From assembly GCA_015057375.1 (NCBI GenBank), contig SVEM01000001.1, positions 90,243 to 154,242 on the forward strand: a stretch of DNA of 64,000 bases. Reading direction: 5' to 3'. The notes beneath the pieces were generated by a model that saw only the letters and a list, made by a program, of their open reading frames with translations, had not been told where the DNA came from and did no database searches. This DNA comes from Lachnospiraceae bacterium. Lineage in GTDB: Bacteria > Bacillota > Clostridia > Lachnospirales > Lachnospiraceae. The position numbers and the translations under genes were made by a program. Position 1 is the stretch's first letter. Every line of letters starts with the position of its first letter. This document shows positions 8,731-18,351 of the stretch, one piece after another.

Positions 8731-10515
8731 CTACAAATTACGTGTTCTTTCAATAAGTTCTCTGAAATTACATACACCGGTCTTTTTAAACAATGCCCGT
8801 ATGAGCTTATCATTTATAAATTTCCAGTTTGTCAGCTCTATCCTTGCATACGTATCAACCATAAGCCATCCCGAATAATAACCCTCATGCTGTACACAGA
8901 ATGGGTAAAGTCTCTCAAGTGCATGAAGCACGGTTGCGTCTGTATCTATAGGTTCCTTAGGAAATTCATCATACTGCCAGTCGTGGTCAAACATAGCCTT
9001 AAGTGCTTTTGTTCTAACCCAGAACATAGAGCCAAGCGGTGCAACGGGCTCTTTGCTTTCATCCATATTTACATGTATTCCAAGTTCTTCCGCAAGTTCC
9101 TTTGTCACCTTAAAGTTTTCTCCCCACTCACCTTTTCCGGTTGTCGGATAATATGGTGCGTGATTAGGAACAGGTGGTGCAAGCATACCAAGTTTGTCAT
9201 CATTTTCAAATGTGCTTATTACATTTTCGATAAATGTCCTGTTCTTTAATGTGTTTTCAAAACATTTATATCCCCATGATGCTCCTATTGACATAGGAAC
9301 TACCTGATATACCTTTTTATCATGTACCTTACATATAAGGTCATATTTATATATCAGATCCTTACAACCAACCAAAAATGGTGCTACATCGCGTCCGATA
9401 TTTCCTACAATACGAAACTCTACATTTCTGTCAGAAAGACCTAAAAATGCTTTTTTTGCAACTTCAAGTTTTGCTTCGGAAGGTACCGTAACATATATAT
9501 CACAGTTTTCCGGCATTTCTTTTGCGTATTTTGCACAAAACTCTGCAAGTTCTTCATAATATATGTGAATTACAAGAGCACACTTAAGAGACGACGGCCT
9601 ATAACTGTCTATATGCACCTTTGACGGAACAATAAAATTAGAGTGCATACGTTTCTTTAGATCCGCCTGATTTTCAAGTCTCAAAAGAGTTTCCCATATC
9701 ATGTCGGTGTCATAGTCAGTATTCTGTTCAAGGAAATCAAAAACCTCTCTTATTGCCTCTCCACCGCTTCTTGACAAAGCTTCTCCGTAATCATGGAAAA
9801 AAGAACGTTTTTTCATAACCGGACAGCGTTTCTTTTCGATCATATATCTAGGATAATCTCGAAGCGGATCATAAGTGTATCCGATAAGCTCGGTAGAATC
9901 GGCATATGCCTTCCACTTATACCCCATATCCGAAAACTTCTTTGTAAATACTGTTTCAAAATATCCTATGGCCTCATTATAATTGGTTATCTTCGGAAGA
10001 TTGTTCCAATATGATTTGAAATCATCAGTCTTACATAACGACTGTCTGAAAACCATGAAAAATGACTGAATATGTGTAGGAATATATCCATATTCTATAG
10101 TCCCGAACGGATCAAACGGAACTTCATGGAAGGTTGTCATTCCCCAGAAATCCACATCTTCTTTATTCATCGCTGAAAACATTTCTGAAAACGGATAAAT
10201 CGGTCCAAATAAAGTTGAATTGAATAAAATAACTTCATCATAATCACTAAGCTTCTCTAGTGATACATGATTAAGCCCGTATTTGTATGCTGTTATGTCA
10301 TATCCCTCATTAGGACGCACAAGCACCTCATCCGCCACTTCATTAAATGAAGAAAGGCCCTCGTCACAAACCTCTCCATTGCAGACAACAATAAGACGGT
10401 TCACTTCTTTTTTCATGCCCTTAAGAAGCTCCGTTATATATTTATCAACAATGCCATCCTTGTCATAAAATACAAAGATGGCACACCTATTTATGTCATA
10501 TCTATCAAGTTTCAT
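8731..10515 (-). CDS. RgpF-family rhamnan synthesis protein (first of a tandem pair)
   Basis: 593 residues from ATG 10515, preceded by AAAGGAG at 6 bases; a longer reading to 10557 lies inside the upstream ABC gene. The N-terminal half carries CAIFVFYDKDGIVDKY, NEGYDITAYKYG and TLFGPIYPFSEMF, the RgpF hallmarks. The C-terminal half (about 310-590) has KVHDKK and LGSMFWVRT motifs of the second domain seen in long family members. It overlaps the exporter ATPase gene by 11 bases. The role inferred from family and context is transfer of rhamnose or another sugar onto the growing lipid-linked chain before export. Confidence 0.83.
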   Translation of the reverse strand: MKLDRYDINRCAIFVFYDKDGIVDKYITELLKGMKKEVNRLIVVCNGEVCDEGLSSFNEVADEVLVRPNEGYDITAYKYGLNHVSLEKLSDYDEVILFNSTLFGPIYPFSEMFSAMNKEDVDFWGMTTFHEVPFDPFGTIEYGYIPTHIQSFFMVFRQSLCKTDDFKSYWNNLPKITNYNEAIGYFETVFTKKFSDMGYKWKAYADSTELIGYTYDPLRDYPRYMIEKKRCPVMKKRSFFHDYGEALSRSGGEAIREVFDFLEQNTDYDTDMIWETLLRLENQADLKKRMHSNFIVPSKVHIDSYRPSSLKCALVIHIYYEELAEFCAKYAKEMPENCDIYVTVPSEAKLEVAKKAFLGLSDRNVEFRIVGNIGRDVAPFLVGCKDLIYKYDLICKVHDKKVYQVVPMSIGASWGYKCFENTLKNRTFIENVISTFENDDKLGMLAPPVPNHAPYYPTTGKGEWGENFKVTKELAEELGIHVNMDESKEPVAPLGSMFWVRTKALKAMFDHDWQYDEFPKEPIDTDATVLHALERLYPFCVQHEGYYSGWLMVDTYARIELTNWKFINDKLIRALFKKTGVCNFRELIERTRNL

Positions 10516-11785
10516 ACTGATCTCCTTTATCAATCGATACAATTGACTCCATGTCATAAAATCCTACGGTATTTTTATCTGAAATAACATTAATATTACA
10601 TATATCATATAATCTGTGATACACCACAAAACGGCTGTTGTTAAAACCAACACACCCTAATGCAAGGACATAGTTTCTTCCCTGAAGAGTCATTCTCTGT
10701 TTGAAACTTATAATCCTTTCTTCACCGGCTTCCACAGTTCCTGTCGAAACATTTTCATACATAGTATTGGTTCCTGTAACCTCTGTTCCCTGAACATCCT
10801 TTATAGTGAACGCAAATATCGGTTCTTCTATCTTTTGATGAAATTTTACTCTAAACCTTACCTCAAATTCCGTTCCTTTTTCGATATTAGAGGTGATTCT
10901 GCCCTTATCATCAACAATTGCAAAATCCACTATTTCTGCTTTTTTCTCACCATAGTCAAGGCGTTCCGGATTGACAACAAGATCCTGCATCCAGCCTGTA
11001 TCATTGCCCACAAGCGGCTTGTCTTCCTTTGCCACGTCAAGCTCCTGCTCCTCATTCACAAGAATCTGCTTGTATTCGTCAACAATCTGCTTAGGAAGTC
11101 CTTCCGATATCTTCTTTCCCTTGTTAAGGAGTATAACTCTGTCACAGTATTTGCTTATGCTTCCAAGGTCATGACTTACAAATAGTATTGTCTTTCCAAG
11201 CTTTTTGAATTCCTCAAACTTATGATAACATTTAACCTGAAAGAAAACATCTCCTACAGATAACGCTTCATCTACTATAAGAATCTCAGGATCTATGTTA
11301 ATAGCAACAGCAAAAGCAAGTCTTACAAACATACCGCTTGAATAAGTCTTAACCGGTTGATGCACAAACTCTCCTATATCAGCAAACTGGAGTATATCAT
11401 CCAGCCTCTTATCTATCTCGCTCTTATCGAATCCCATCATGGTTCCGTTAAGATATATATTTTCGATACCAGTATACTCCATGTTAAACCCGGCACCAAG
11501 CTCAAGAAGCGCCGATATACGTCCGTCAACATTAAGCTCACCCGCTGTAGGCTGAAGCACTCCTGTTATTATCTTAAGAATGGTTGATTTGCCGGATCCG
11601 TTAGTTCCGATTATTCCGACTGTTTCTCCCTTTTTCACTTCAAAACTGACATCATTGAGTGCGTAATGCTCATGATAGCATTTCTTCTTGGTAAGTCCCA
11701 AAGCTTCCTTGAAACGATCACTCTTTTTGTCATAAAGCTTATACATCTTACTTATATTTTTAACTTCAATAGCATTATCAGACAT
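10505..11785 (-). CDS. polysaccharide ABC exporter ATPase with C-terminal Wzt-like domain
   Basis: 426 residues. Residues 1-245 are the nucleotide-binding domain: Walker A GTNGSGKST (60-68), signature YSSGMFVRLAFA, and Walker B ILIVDEALSVGD. It is of the TagH/Wzt class that pairs with TagG/Wzm permeases. Residues about 275-420 form an extra beta-rich domain (AEIVDFAIVDDKG, FAFTIKDVQGTEV, VLALGCVGF). This matches the Wzt C-terminal carbohydrate-binding domain, which in E. coli O9a recognises the capped non-reducing end of the finished glycan. TagH-type teichoic acid exporters lack this sugar-binding extension. Its presence argues that export here depends on chain-end recognition. The permease gene is 15 bases upstream. 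Confidence 0.92.
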   Translation of the reverse strand: MSDNAIEVKNISKMYKLYDKKSDRFKEALGLTKKKCYHEHYALNDVSFEVKKGETVGIIGTNGSGKSTILKIITGVLQPTAGELNVDGRISALLELGAGFNMEYTGIENIYLNGTMMGFDKSEIDKRLDDILQFADIGEFVHQPVKTYSSGMFVRLAFAVAINIDPEILIVDEALSVGDVFFQVKCYHKFEEFKKLGKTILFVSHDLGSISKYCDRVILLNKGKKISEGLPKQIVDEYKQILVNEEQELDVAKEDKPLVGNDTGWMQDLVVNPERLDYGEKKAEIVDFAIVDDKGRITSNIEKGTEFEVRFRVKFHQKIEEPIFAFTIKDVQGTEVTGTNTMYENVSTGTVEAGEERIISFKQRMTLQGRNYVLALGCVGFNNSRFVVYHRLYDICNINVISDKNTVGFYDMESIVSIDKGDQYET

Positions 11786-11800
11786 ATCTTATCCTCTCTT

Positions 11801-12601
11801 TTACAGAACGTCAGCAAAATGAACCTTAAGCTTATTAAACATCTTAACTCCAAAAATAAACAATAAGATTGTTACAATCCAAAAATATATTGACAGAACC
11901 GGTCTGTCCCAAAACCACACCTTGGAAATAATCGAATCACGATAACCATATACAATGTAATACATAGGATTCAGCTTAAACACCCATCTGAACTGTTCAG
12001 GTATAAGTGTAAGCTGCCACATGATCGGTGTCATCCATATGCCAATCTCTATAATGACACCTATAATCTGCATCGTATCTTTGAAAAACAATACCACTGA
12101 GCTTGTAAAATATACAAGTGCAAGCAAAAATGCGACCATGCAGAACATGTAATACAATATCTGGAACATATATAAATGAGGCATATTACCATAGCAGCAA
12201 TATACTATAATAGGCAATGCCGTGAAAAACAAATGTACAAATAATGATGAGATTACTTTAACTATAGGAAGTGTACTTATGTTAAAAACAATCTTTTTTA
12301 CAAGATACTGATATTCAATAAGTACAGCCGTTCCGCTTCCAAGAACATCTGAAAAATAGAACCATGGAACAAGTCCGGTAAGTAACCATAAAACAAACGG
12401 ACATCCGTTCACATCACTGCTTCCAAGACCAACCTGGAAAACAAACCAATAGACCAATACCGTAATAATAGGACGGATAAATGCCCACAACATTCCAAGA
12501 AACGAACCAACATACTTGGTTTTAAAATCATTCTTTGCAAGATTAAATATCAGTTCTCTGCTATGAACTATATCCATAACTGCCTGAAAAAATTTTTTCA
12601 T
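11801..12601 (-). CDS. ABC-2 type polysaccharide exporter permease (Wzm/TagG-like)
   Basis: 266 residues from ATG 12601, which has GGAGG 6 bases upstream; the reading to 12646 lacks a site. Six hydrophobic segments are visible. The N-terminal motif NLAKNDFKTKYVGSFLGMLW is the typical amphipathic entry region of Wzm/TagG/RfbA permeases, with PIMWQLTLIPEQFRW before the last two helices. With the ATPase encoded next it should export a lipid-linked polysaccharide across the cytoplasmic membrane. Confidence 0.93.
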   Translation of the reverse strand: MKKFFQAVMDIVHSRELIFNLAKNDFKTKYVGSFLGMLWAFIRPIITVLVYWFVFQVGLGSSDVNGCPFVLWLLTGLVPWFYFSDVLGSGTAVLIEYQYLVKKIVFNISTLPIVKVISSLFVHLFFTALPIIVYCCYGNMPHLYMFQILYYMFCMVAFLLALVYFTSSVVLFFKDTMQIIGVIIEIGIWMTPIMWQLTLIPEQFRWVFKLNPMYYIVYGYRDSIISKVWFWDRPVLSIYFWIVTILLFIFGVKMFNKLKVHFADVL

Positions 12602-12690
12602 CTTTATCCTCCAATTTATGGCTGTCACAATAATATCATTCGACAATTTTTATGTCAAGCAAGACGCCCCGCAATCAAGGCCTTCTACAC

Positions 12691-14823
12691 TTATTTTTTA
12701 TCTATATATCTTATTTTTTTACCGATGACAACCGCATATCTGCAATCCTTGTCATACGAATCCGAAGACGCACACTGAAAACCTATCATATACATTCTTT
12801 TTCTATGTGTTATTGCTCCTACATCCGGTCTGTATATTTTAACAGTGTCATACACAGTTGCAGAACAATCCTTTATTGCAAGTACAGATACTTTCTTTAA
12901 ATTATTGAATCCTTTAACACTGTCATATGCCCATCCGGCAACGTTGACTCCATTATCTGTATCCATACTGTCTATCTTAAATATAATATCGTCGCTTTCT
13001 TTATAATCTGACAGCTTTACGCTTTTTCCTTTTGAAGTAAAACTTCCTATGTTGTCATAATTATTAGAGAAATCCACACGGTTTTGTGCAAAGTTACAAT
13101 TATAAAACGGATCCATATGATTGCCTGGCGCAAACTCCGGATGCTTATCATATAATCGGTCTCTTTCTTTTGTAAGTCTTATCATTTTACTGTCAGAGAC
13201 TGCATCATATCCTCTGCTATAGGACTCGTAGTGATATAATATGGCATCATTTCTTACAACATTAAAATAGCCTTTTTTTACAAGTCTGAAGCACAATTCT
13301 ACATCATTATAAGAAACCGCCATGCTTTCATCAAATGCTCCGATTTCATAAAACTTTTCTTTAGAAATCATAAGACATGCTGCCGTCACGGCAAGGTAAT
13401 TAAAGTCCATTATATTTCGTGCAAATGCACACATATCCTTATCTGAATAACCACATAATGCATGCGACGGACCATTCATTATATTTATAACTCCGGTATG
13501 CTGAATAAGATCAGAATCAGGGTATAAAAGCTTTGCACCGACTGCGCCGGCATATGAAAGGGATGCCTGTCCAAGCATTCTTTCAAGCCATTTTTCCTGT
13601 ATTACCTCTATATCATCATTCAAAAACAGCAAATATGACCCGCTTGATAAAGAAGCGCCCCTATTGCACATTTTTGAAAAATTAAATTCCATTGGCTCAT
13701 AGTGATAAATGCACTTATTATCTCTGCACATTTTTTCATATATTTCCCTGTTGGCAGCAGTGCTTCCGTTATCAACCACAATTATTTCATAATTTTTATA
13801 TCCGGTCTTATTTATTATACTTGTTATACACCTGTGTATAATATCCGGATTGTCCTTTGACGGAATAACGATTGAAACCTTATCCTTATTATCCGGTATA
13901 TAATTCACTCTGTAAAAACACAAATCCTCTATAAATTCAAGTTCTGCATCGATTCCCCTGCGAGATAATGCTTCTTTTTTTGCTTTATGAGTTGCTTCGA
14001 TAACATATGGCTTTGCAGAAGCATCCTCCGAGGTCGAACCTTTTCTTACACGCCAGTGATATAATATCTTAGGAATATGATAAATGTTTTTATCATCCGT
14101 TACTTCTGTAAAACGAAGTGCAAAATCATAATCCTGTGCACCATCACATTCAGATCTGAACCCTCCGATAGAAACTGCTACACTCTTTCTGTATACAGAT
14201 AAATGACATGTATACATATATGACATAAGAGTATCTCTTGACCAATCCGGTTTAAAATGAGGGGTATGTCTGTGTTTTCCTGCTTCATCAATTTTATCTT
14301 CATCCGAATATATAAAATCAATATTAGGATTTTCATTTAATACCTTTACAACTTCATACAGTGCATTTTCAGAAAGAATATCATCACAATCAAGAAGTGC
14401 AATATATTCACCATTTGCAATATCAAGTGCCGTATTTGTTGCCTTTGATATATGTCCGTTTTCAGTGCGGTAACATATATCTATCCTGTCATCATTTTCA
14501 TATGACTCAAGCACCTCTTTTACCTCTGCCATATCCGAACAGTCATCAGCAATACACAGCTGCCAGTTTTTATAAGTTTGTGTCCTTACTGATTCAATAC
14601 ACTGTATAAGTATATCTTTTTCAACATTATATACAGGCATAAGTATAGAGATAAGAGGGTTATATGAAAATATCACCCTCTCACCATTTTCTGTATTTTC
14701 TTTTTTCTCAATCCATTTTTCATAATAGTGGTTACCGCGTATACGCTCTTTAACTTTATATAAGCATATAAGCAATCCTTCATTAAAAAGAATCTGTAAC
14801 CCTCTTTTTATAAAATGCGGCAT
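12691..14823 (-). CDS. two-domain family 2 glycosyltransferase
   Basis: 710 residues with two GT-A domains in tandem. The first (about 55-290) has ISILMPVYNVE, ALLDCDDIL and a FIYSDEDKID segment. The second (about 325-580) begins VSIVIPSKDNPD and has LFLNDDIEV and the acceptor-site SYNDVELCFRL. A C-terminal tail of about 120 residues has no clear assignment. Bifunctional GT2 proteins of this build extend rhamnose- or galactose-containing glycans with two linkages. The start codon overlaps the rfbD stop (TAATG), so translation is coupled to dTDP-rhamnose synthesis, suggesting dTDP-rhamnose as a donor. The donor assignment is inferred. Confidence 0.88.
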   Translation of the reverse strand: MPHFIKRGLQILFNEGLLICLYKVKERIRGNHYYEKWIEKKENTENGERVIFSYNPLISILMPVYNVEKDILIQCIESVRTQTYKNWQLCIADDCSDMAEVKEVLESYENDDRIDICYRTENGHISKATNTALDIANGEYIALLDCDDILSENALYEVVKVLNENPNIDFIYSDEDKIDEAGKHRHTPHFKPDWSRDTLMSYMYTCHLSVYRKSVAVSIGGFRSECDGAQDYDFALRFTEVTDDKNIYHIPKILYHWRVRKGSTSEDASAKPYVIEATHKAKKEALSRRGIDAELEFIEDLCFYRVNYIPDNKDKVSIVIPSKDNPDIIHRCITSIINKTGYKNYEIIVVDNGSTAANREIYEKMCRDNKCIYHYEPMEFNFSKMCNRGASLSSGSYLLFLNDDIEVIQEKWLERMLGQASLSYAGAVGAKLLYPDSDLIQHTGVINIMNGPSHALCGYSDKDMCAFARNIMDFNYLAVTAACLMISKEKFYEIGAFDESMAVSYNDVELCFRLVKKGYFNVVRNDAILYHYESYSRGYDAVSDSKMIRLTKERDRLYDKHPEFAPGNHMDPFYNCNFAQNRVDFSNNYDNIGSFTSKGKSVKLSDYKESDDIIFKIDSMDTDNGVNVAGWAYDSVKGFNNLKKVSVLAIKDCSATVYDTVKIYRPDVGAITHRKRMYMIGFQCASSDSYDKDCRYAVVIGKKIRYIDKK

Positions 14824-15671
14824 TAAATCTCTCCAAGCTCTTTAAGATATCTTGTAAGCGCATCTTTCCATTCAGGAAGTCTCGCAAATCCACCATCATC
14901 AAGGCTTTTCTTAGACATACGTGAATTCTTAGGTCTTGGCGCCTTTGCACCGTACTCTTCTGTAGTCACTCTTGTCACCTTTGTATCCACCCCTGCCTGT
15001 GCAAATATCTCCTCTGCAAAATCAGCCCAGGAACATACTCCTTCATTGGTTGCATGATATGTTCCGTACTTGTCTGTCTCAAGGATGTCACAAAGAAGTA
15101 TAGCAAGGTCTGCAGTATATGTCGGTGATCCTATCTGATCTCCTACAACAGTAAGTTCACTGCGCTCTCTTCCCACACGAAGCATGGTTTTTACAAAGTT
15201 GTTACCATTAATTCCGAAAACCCAGGAAATTCTTACAATAAAATGCTTAGAAATTGTATCTCTGACAGCATTTTCTCCATCAAGCTTAGTCATTCCGTAC
15301 TGTCCGAGCGGTCCTGTAGGATCGTCTGTTTCATAAAAATGCTCGCCGGTTCCCGGAAACACATAATCAGTACTTATATACACCATTTTGCAGTCAAGCT
15401 CTTTACATACATTTGCAATGTTGTAAGGCCCTGTCACATTTACTGCACGGCATATATCAATATTTTCTTCTGCTTTATCTACTGCAGTATAGGCTGAGCA
15501 ATGCACAACAACATCAGGTGCATATGCTGTAATGAAGCTGCGTGTCTTTTCTGCATCTGTTATATCAAACTCTTCTATGTCCGCGCCCAGGCAATCAATA
15601 TTTCTTTCCTTAAGCACTTTCATTACATCATATCCAAGCTGTCCTTTAACTCCTGTTACAAGAACCTTCAT
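14823..15671 (-). CDS. rfbD: dTDP-4-dehydrorhamnose reductase
   Basis: 282-residue RmlD, which reduces dTDP-4-keto-L-rhamnose to dTDP-L-rhamnose with NAD(P)H, the last step of the pathway. It has an N-terminal GVKGQLGYD Rossmann motif, VVHCSAYTAVDKAE, the STDYVFPG motif and a YGMTK active site (YxxxK). The length is normal. It is fourth in the rfbA-rfbC-rfbB-rfbD order, 11 bases after rfbB, with GGGGAG as ribosome-binding site. Confidence 0.96.
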   Translation of the reverse strand: MKVLVTGVKGQLGYDVMKVLKERNIDCLGADIEEFDITDAEKTRSFITAYAPDVVVHCSAYTAVDKAEENIDICRAVNVTGPYNIANVCKELDCKMVYISTDYVFPGTGEHFYETDDPTGPLGQYGMTKLDGENAVRDTISKHFIVRISWVFGINGNNFVKTMLRVGRERSELTVVGDQIGSPTYTADLAILLCDILETDKYGTYHATNEGVCSWADFAEEIFAQAGVDTKVTRVTTEEYGAKAPRPKNSRMSKKSLDDGGFARLPEWKDALTRYLKELGEI

Positions 15672-15682
15672 TACATTCTCCC

Positions 15683-16702
15683 CTATCTGTCTTTATACAT
15701 TTTGTCATAGTAGTTCTGGTACTCACCACTAATAATCTTTTCCCACCATGACTTGTTGTTGAGATACCATTCGATAGTCTGCTTGATTCCGTCATCAAAC
15801 TTAGTTGTAGGCTCCCAACCGAGTTCATCATGAATCTTTGTAGGGTCAATTGCATATCTCATGTCATGTCCCGGTCTGTCTGTAACGTACTGGATGAGGT
15901 CACGGCTCTTACCGAGTGCATCTATAATTGTTTCAACAACCTGAAGGTTTGTTCTTTCGTTGTGTCCGCCGATATTGTATACTTCTCCTACCTTACCGTC
16001 ATGTATGATCATGTCAATAGCTCTGCAGTGGTCAATAACATAGAGCCAGTCACGTACATTTTCACCTTTTCCGTATACAGGAAGCGGCTTATCATTAAGG
16101 CAGTTAGCTATCATAAGAGGAATAAGCTTCTCCGGGAAATGATATGGTCCGTAGTTGTTAGAGCATCTTGATATTGTAACAGGAAGCTTAAATGTTCTGT
16201 GATATGCAAGTACCAAAAGATCTGCTGAAGCCTTTGATGCAGAATATGGACTTGATGTATGAAGCGGAGTTGTCTCTGTGAAGAACAAATCAGGTCTGTC
16301 AAGAGGAAGGTCTCCGTAAACTTCATCTGTTGATACCTGATGATATCTCTTGATTCCGTACTCACGGCATGCATCAAGAAGCACTCCGGTACCGATAATA
16401 TTCGTCTGAAGGAATATTCCCGGATCAGATATTGAACGGTCAACGTGACTCTCTGCCGCAAAGTTTACGATAATGTCAGGTTTCTCATCTTCAAATAACT
16501 TGTAAACAAACTCTCTGTCTGCAATATCACCTTTAACAAATTTAAAGCCAGGCTTATCCATAACAGGCTCAAGTGTCTCAAGATTTCCTGCATAAGTAAG
16601 TTTATCAAGACATACAATCTCATAATCAGGATATTTCTCCACCATATAATGAACGAAATTTCCACCAATAAATCCGGCTCCTCCGGTTACAATAATCTTC
16701 AT
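15683..16702 (-). CDS. rfbB: dTDP-glucose 4,6-dehydratase
   Basis: 339 residues from ATG 16702, which has GGAGG 7 bases upstream; the longer reading begins at a TTG within that site. This is RmlB, the second step of dTDP-L-rhamnose synthesis. NAD-binding GGAGFIGGNF is at the N-terminus, then NFAAESHVDRS, VSTDEVYGD (the Thr-Asp-Glu catalytic group) and YSASKA (YxxxK). Full length, no defect seen. Confidence 0.97.
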   Translation of the reverse strand: MKIIVTGGAGFIGGNFVHYMVEKYPDYEIVCLDKLTYAGNLETLEPVMDKPGFKFVKGDIADREFVYKLFEDEKPDIIVNFAAESHVDRSISDPGIFLQTNIIGTGVLLDACREYGIKRYHQVSTDEVYGDLPLDRPDLFFTETTPLHTSSPYSASKASADLLVLAYHRTFKLPVTISRCSNNYGPYHFPEKLIPLMIANCLNDKPLPVYGKGENVRDWLYVIDHCRAIDMIIHDGKVGEVYNIGGHNERTNLQVVETIIDALGKSRDLIQYVTDRPGHDMRYAIDPTKIHDELGWEPTTKFDDGIKQTIEWYLNNKSWWEKIISGEYQNYYDKMYKDR

Positions 16703-16733
16703 ATTATTTTCCTCCAAAATATATATATGTTAA

Positions 16734-17300
16734 TTAAAATACGAAATTCATATATGCTTCATCATTTTCAACTTCCGCAAGTGTAGGTGCTTTAGCATCC
16801 TTCTCAGAAAGTATCGGATTGTCAATTCCCCAGTCAATACCAATCTCAGGGTCATTCCATATAATATTTCTATCCTCCTTAGGTGCATACAGATTATCCT
16901 CTTTATATACAAATTCCACATCATTTGTAAGTGTAAGGAATCCGTGTCCGCATCCTCTAGGTATAAGAAGCTGATTAAAGTTATCAGGTGTAAGCTCTAC
17001 TGCAACCCATTTCTTATATGTCGGTGAACCTTTTCTTAAATCCACGGCAACATCAAGCACTGCACCTCTTACACATCTTACAAGCTTTGCCTGTGCTGCA
17101 TCTCCGTACTGAAAATGAATTCCTCTAATAGTTCCTTTTACAGATGAAAATGACTGATTGTCCTGAACAAAGTTGTAAAACAAACCTGCATCCTCCATCT
17201 TCTTCTGTGACCAGCTTTCCATAAACCAGCCTCTGTTATCTCCAAAAACCTGTGGTCTGAGAATCTTAACGCCTTCTACGGCTGTATCTATAACTTCCAT
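16734..17300 (-). CDS. rfbC: dTDP-4-dehydrorhamnose 3,5-epimerase
   Basis: 188-residue RmlC cupin, the third step of dTDP-L-rhamnose synthesis. The catalytic region GTIRGIHFQYG holds the active-site histidine, and DVAVDLRKGSPTY plus LIPRGCGHGFL are the usual core strands. The start ATG at 17300 follows AGGAGG. It is 11 bases after rfbA and 31 before rfbB. Confidence 0.97.
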   Translation of the reverse strand: MEVIDTAVEGVKILRPQVFGDNRGWFMESWSQKKMEDAGLFYNFVQDNQSFSSVKGTIRGIHFQYGDAAQAKLVRCVRGAVLDVAVDLRKGSPTYKKWVAVELTPDNFNQLLIPRGCGHGFLTLTNDVEFVYKEDNLYAPKEDRNIIWNDPEIGIDWGIDNPILSEKDAKAPTLAEVENDEAYMNFVF

Positions 17301-17311
17301 CGTTATACCTC

Positions 17312-18190
17312 CTAATATCTGTATTTGCCTTCTGCAACCTTTTTAAGATGTGCACCGTAAGCTGACTTGCCATACATCTCTGCTGAAGCAAGAAGCTGTT
17401 CTTTATCTATCCATCCGTTAACGTATGCAATCTCCTCTACTGCTGATATCTTAACTCCCTGTCTGTTTTCAACAACCTTTACAAACTCAGCAGCCTCAGC
17501 AAGTGCATCAATTGTACCTGTATCAAGCCATGCATACCCTCTTCCGAGTGTAACTACATTTAATGAACCATCCTCAAGGTACATCTTGTTGAGGTCCGTT
17601 ATCTCGTATTCTCCTCTTGCAGATGGCTTAACCTTCTTTGCAAGCTCACAAACCCTGTTATCATAAAAATACAATCCGGTCACACAGTAATTAGACTTTG
17701 GATTCTGAGGCTTTTCCTCTATGGATATAGCCTTGCCGTCTTTATCAAATTCTACTATTCCGAATCTCTCCGGATCTTCTACATAATAACCGAATACCGT
17801 TGCACCGTTTTCACGCTGTGCAGCCTCTCTGAGATGCTTCTTAAGGCCATCTCCATAGAATATATTGTCACCAAGTACCATTGCACATGAATCACCATCG
17901 ATAAATTCTTCTCCGATAATAAATGCCTGTGCAAGTCCGTCAGGTGACGGCTGCTCTTTATAACTCAAATTAACACCATACTTAGAACCATCTCCGAGAA
18001 GTCTCTCAAACGCAGGCAAATCAGTAGGTGTAGATATAATAAGTATATCCCTTATTCCCGCAAGCATAAGCGTTGAAAGCGGATAATATATCATCGGCTT
18101 ATCATATACAGGCAAAAGCTGCTTTGATGTAACCATTGTAAGCGGATAAAGTCTTGTACCGGAACCTCCGGCAAGTATAATACCTTTCAT
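17312..18190 (-). CDS. rfbA: glucose-1-phosphate thymidylyltransferase
   Basis: 292-residue RmlA, which makes dTDP-glucose from glucose-1-phosphate and dTTP, the first step of dTDP-L-rhamnose synthesis. The nucleotide-binding motif is [16 protein letters not shown] at the N-terminus; [10 protein letters not shown] and GYAWLDTGT are also present. It is the first gene of the polysaccharide operon, with a strong promoter at 18248-18276 and an AAAGGAG ribosome-binding site. All genes down to 2966 follow with short gaps or overlaps. Confidence 0.97.
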   Translation of the reverse strand: MKGIILAGGSGTRLYPLTMVTSKQLLPVYDKPMIYYPLSTLMLAGIRDILIISTPTDLPAFERLLGDGSKYGVNLSYKEQPSPDGLAQAFIIGEEFIDGDSCAMVLGDNIFYGDGLKKHLREAAQRENGATVFGYYVEDPERFGIVEFDKDGKAISIEEKPQNPKSNYCVTGLYFYDNRVCELAKKVKPSARGEYEITDLNKMYLEDGSLNVVTLGRGYAWLDTGTIDALAEAAEFVKVVENRQGVKISAVEEIAYVNGWIDKEQLLASAEMYGKSAYGAHLKKVAEGKYRY

Positions 18191-18247
18191 AAAATATCTC
18201 CTTTATTTAAAAATGAACATAATGGTACTAATTATCATAGCTTGAAA

Positions 18248-18276
18248 ATTATACCATATACGTTAAGAAAAAACAA
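18248..18276 (-). promoter_or_regulatory. sigma-A promoter of the polysaccharide operon
   Basis: Minus strand TTGTTT, 17-bp spacer, TATAAT, with a TG extended -10 (TGGTATAAT). It lies 58 bases upstream of rfbA, in the divergent gap shared with the malic enzyme gene. No other promoter of similar quality is seen over the next 14 kb of the operon. Confidence 0.75.
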
Positions 18277-18322
18277 TAATAACAAACATGTCATATTTCA
18301 TTTATAGTTTTATCTCTTTTAC

Positions 18323-18351
18323 TTGCTTTTAGATATTGTATGTATTAGTAT
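18323..18351 (+). promoter_or_regulatory. probable promoter of malic enzyme
   Basis: Plus strand TTGCTT, 17-bp spacer, TAGTAT, about 50 bases before the start codon. It diverges from the rfbA promoter; the two -35 boxes are about 46 bp apart. Confidence 0.55.

Noticed and set aside
8714..8813. Longer N-terminus of the second RgpF protein
   Set aside because: It overlaps the upstream gene without its own ribosome-binding site; the family similarity begins after 8714.
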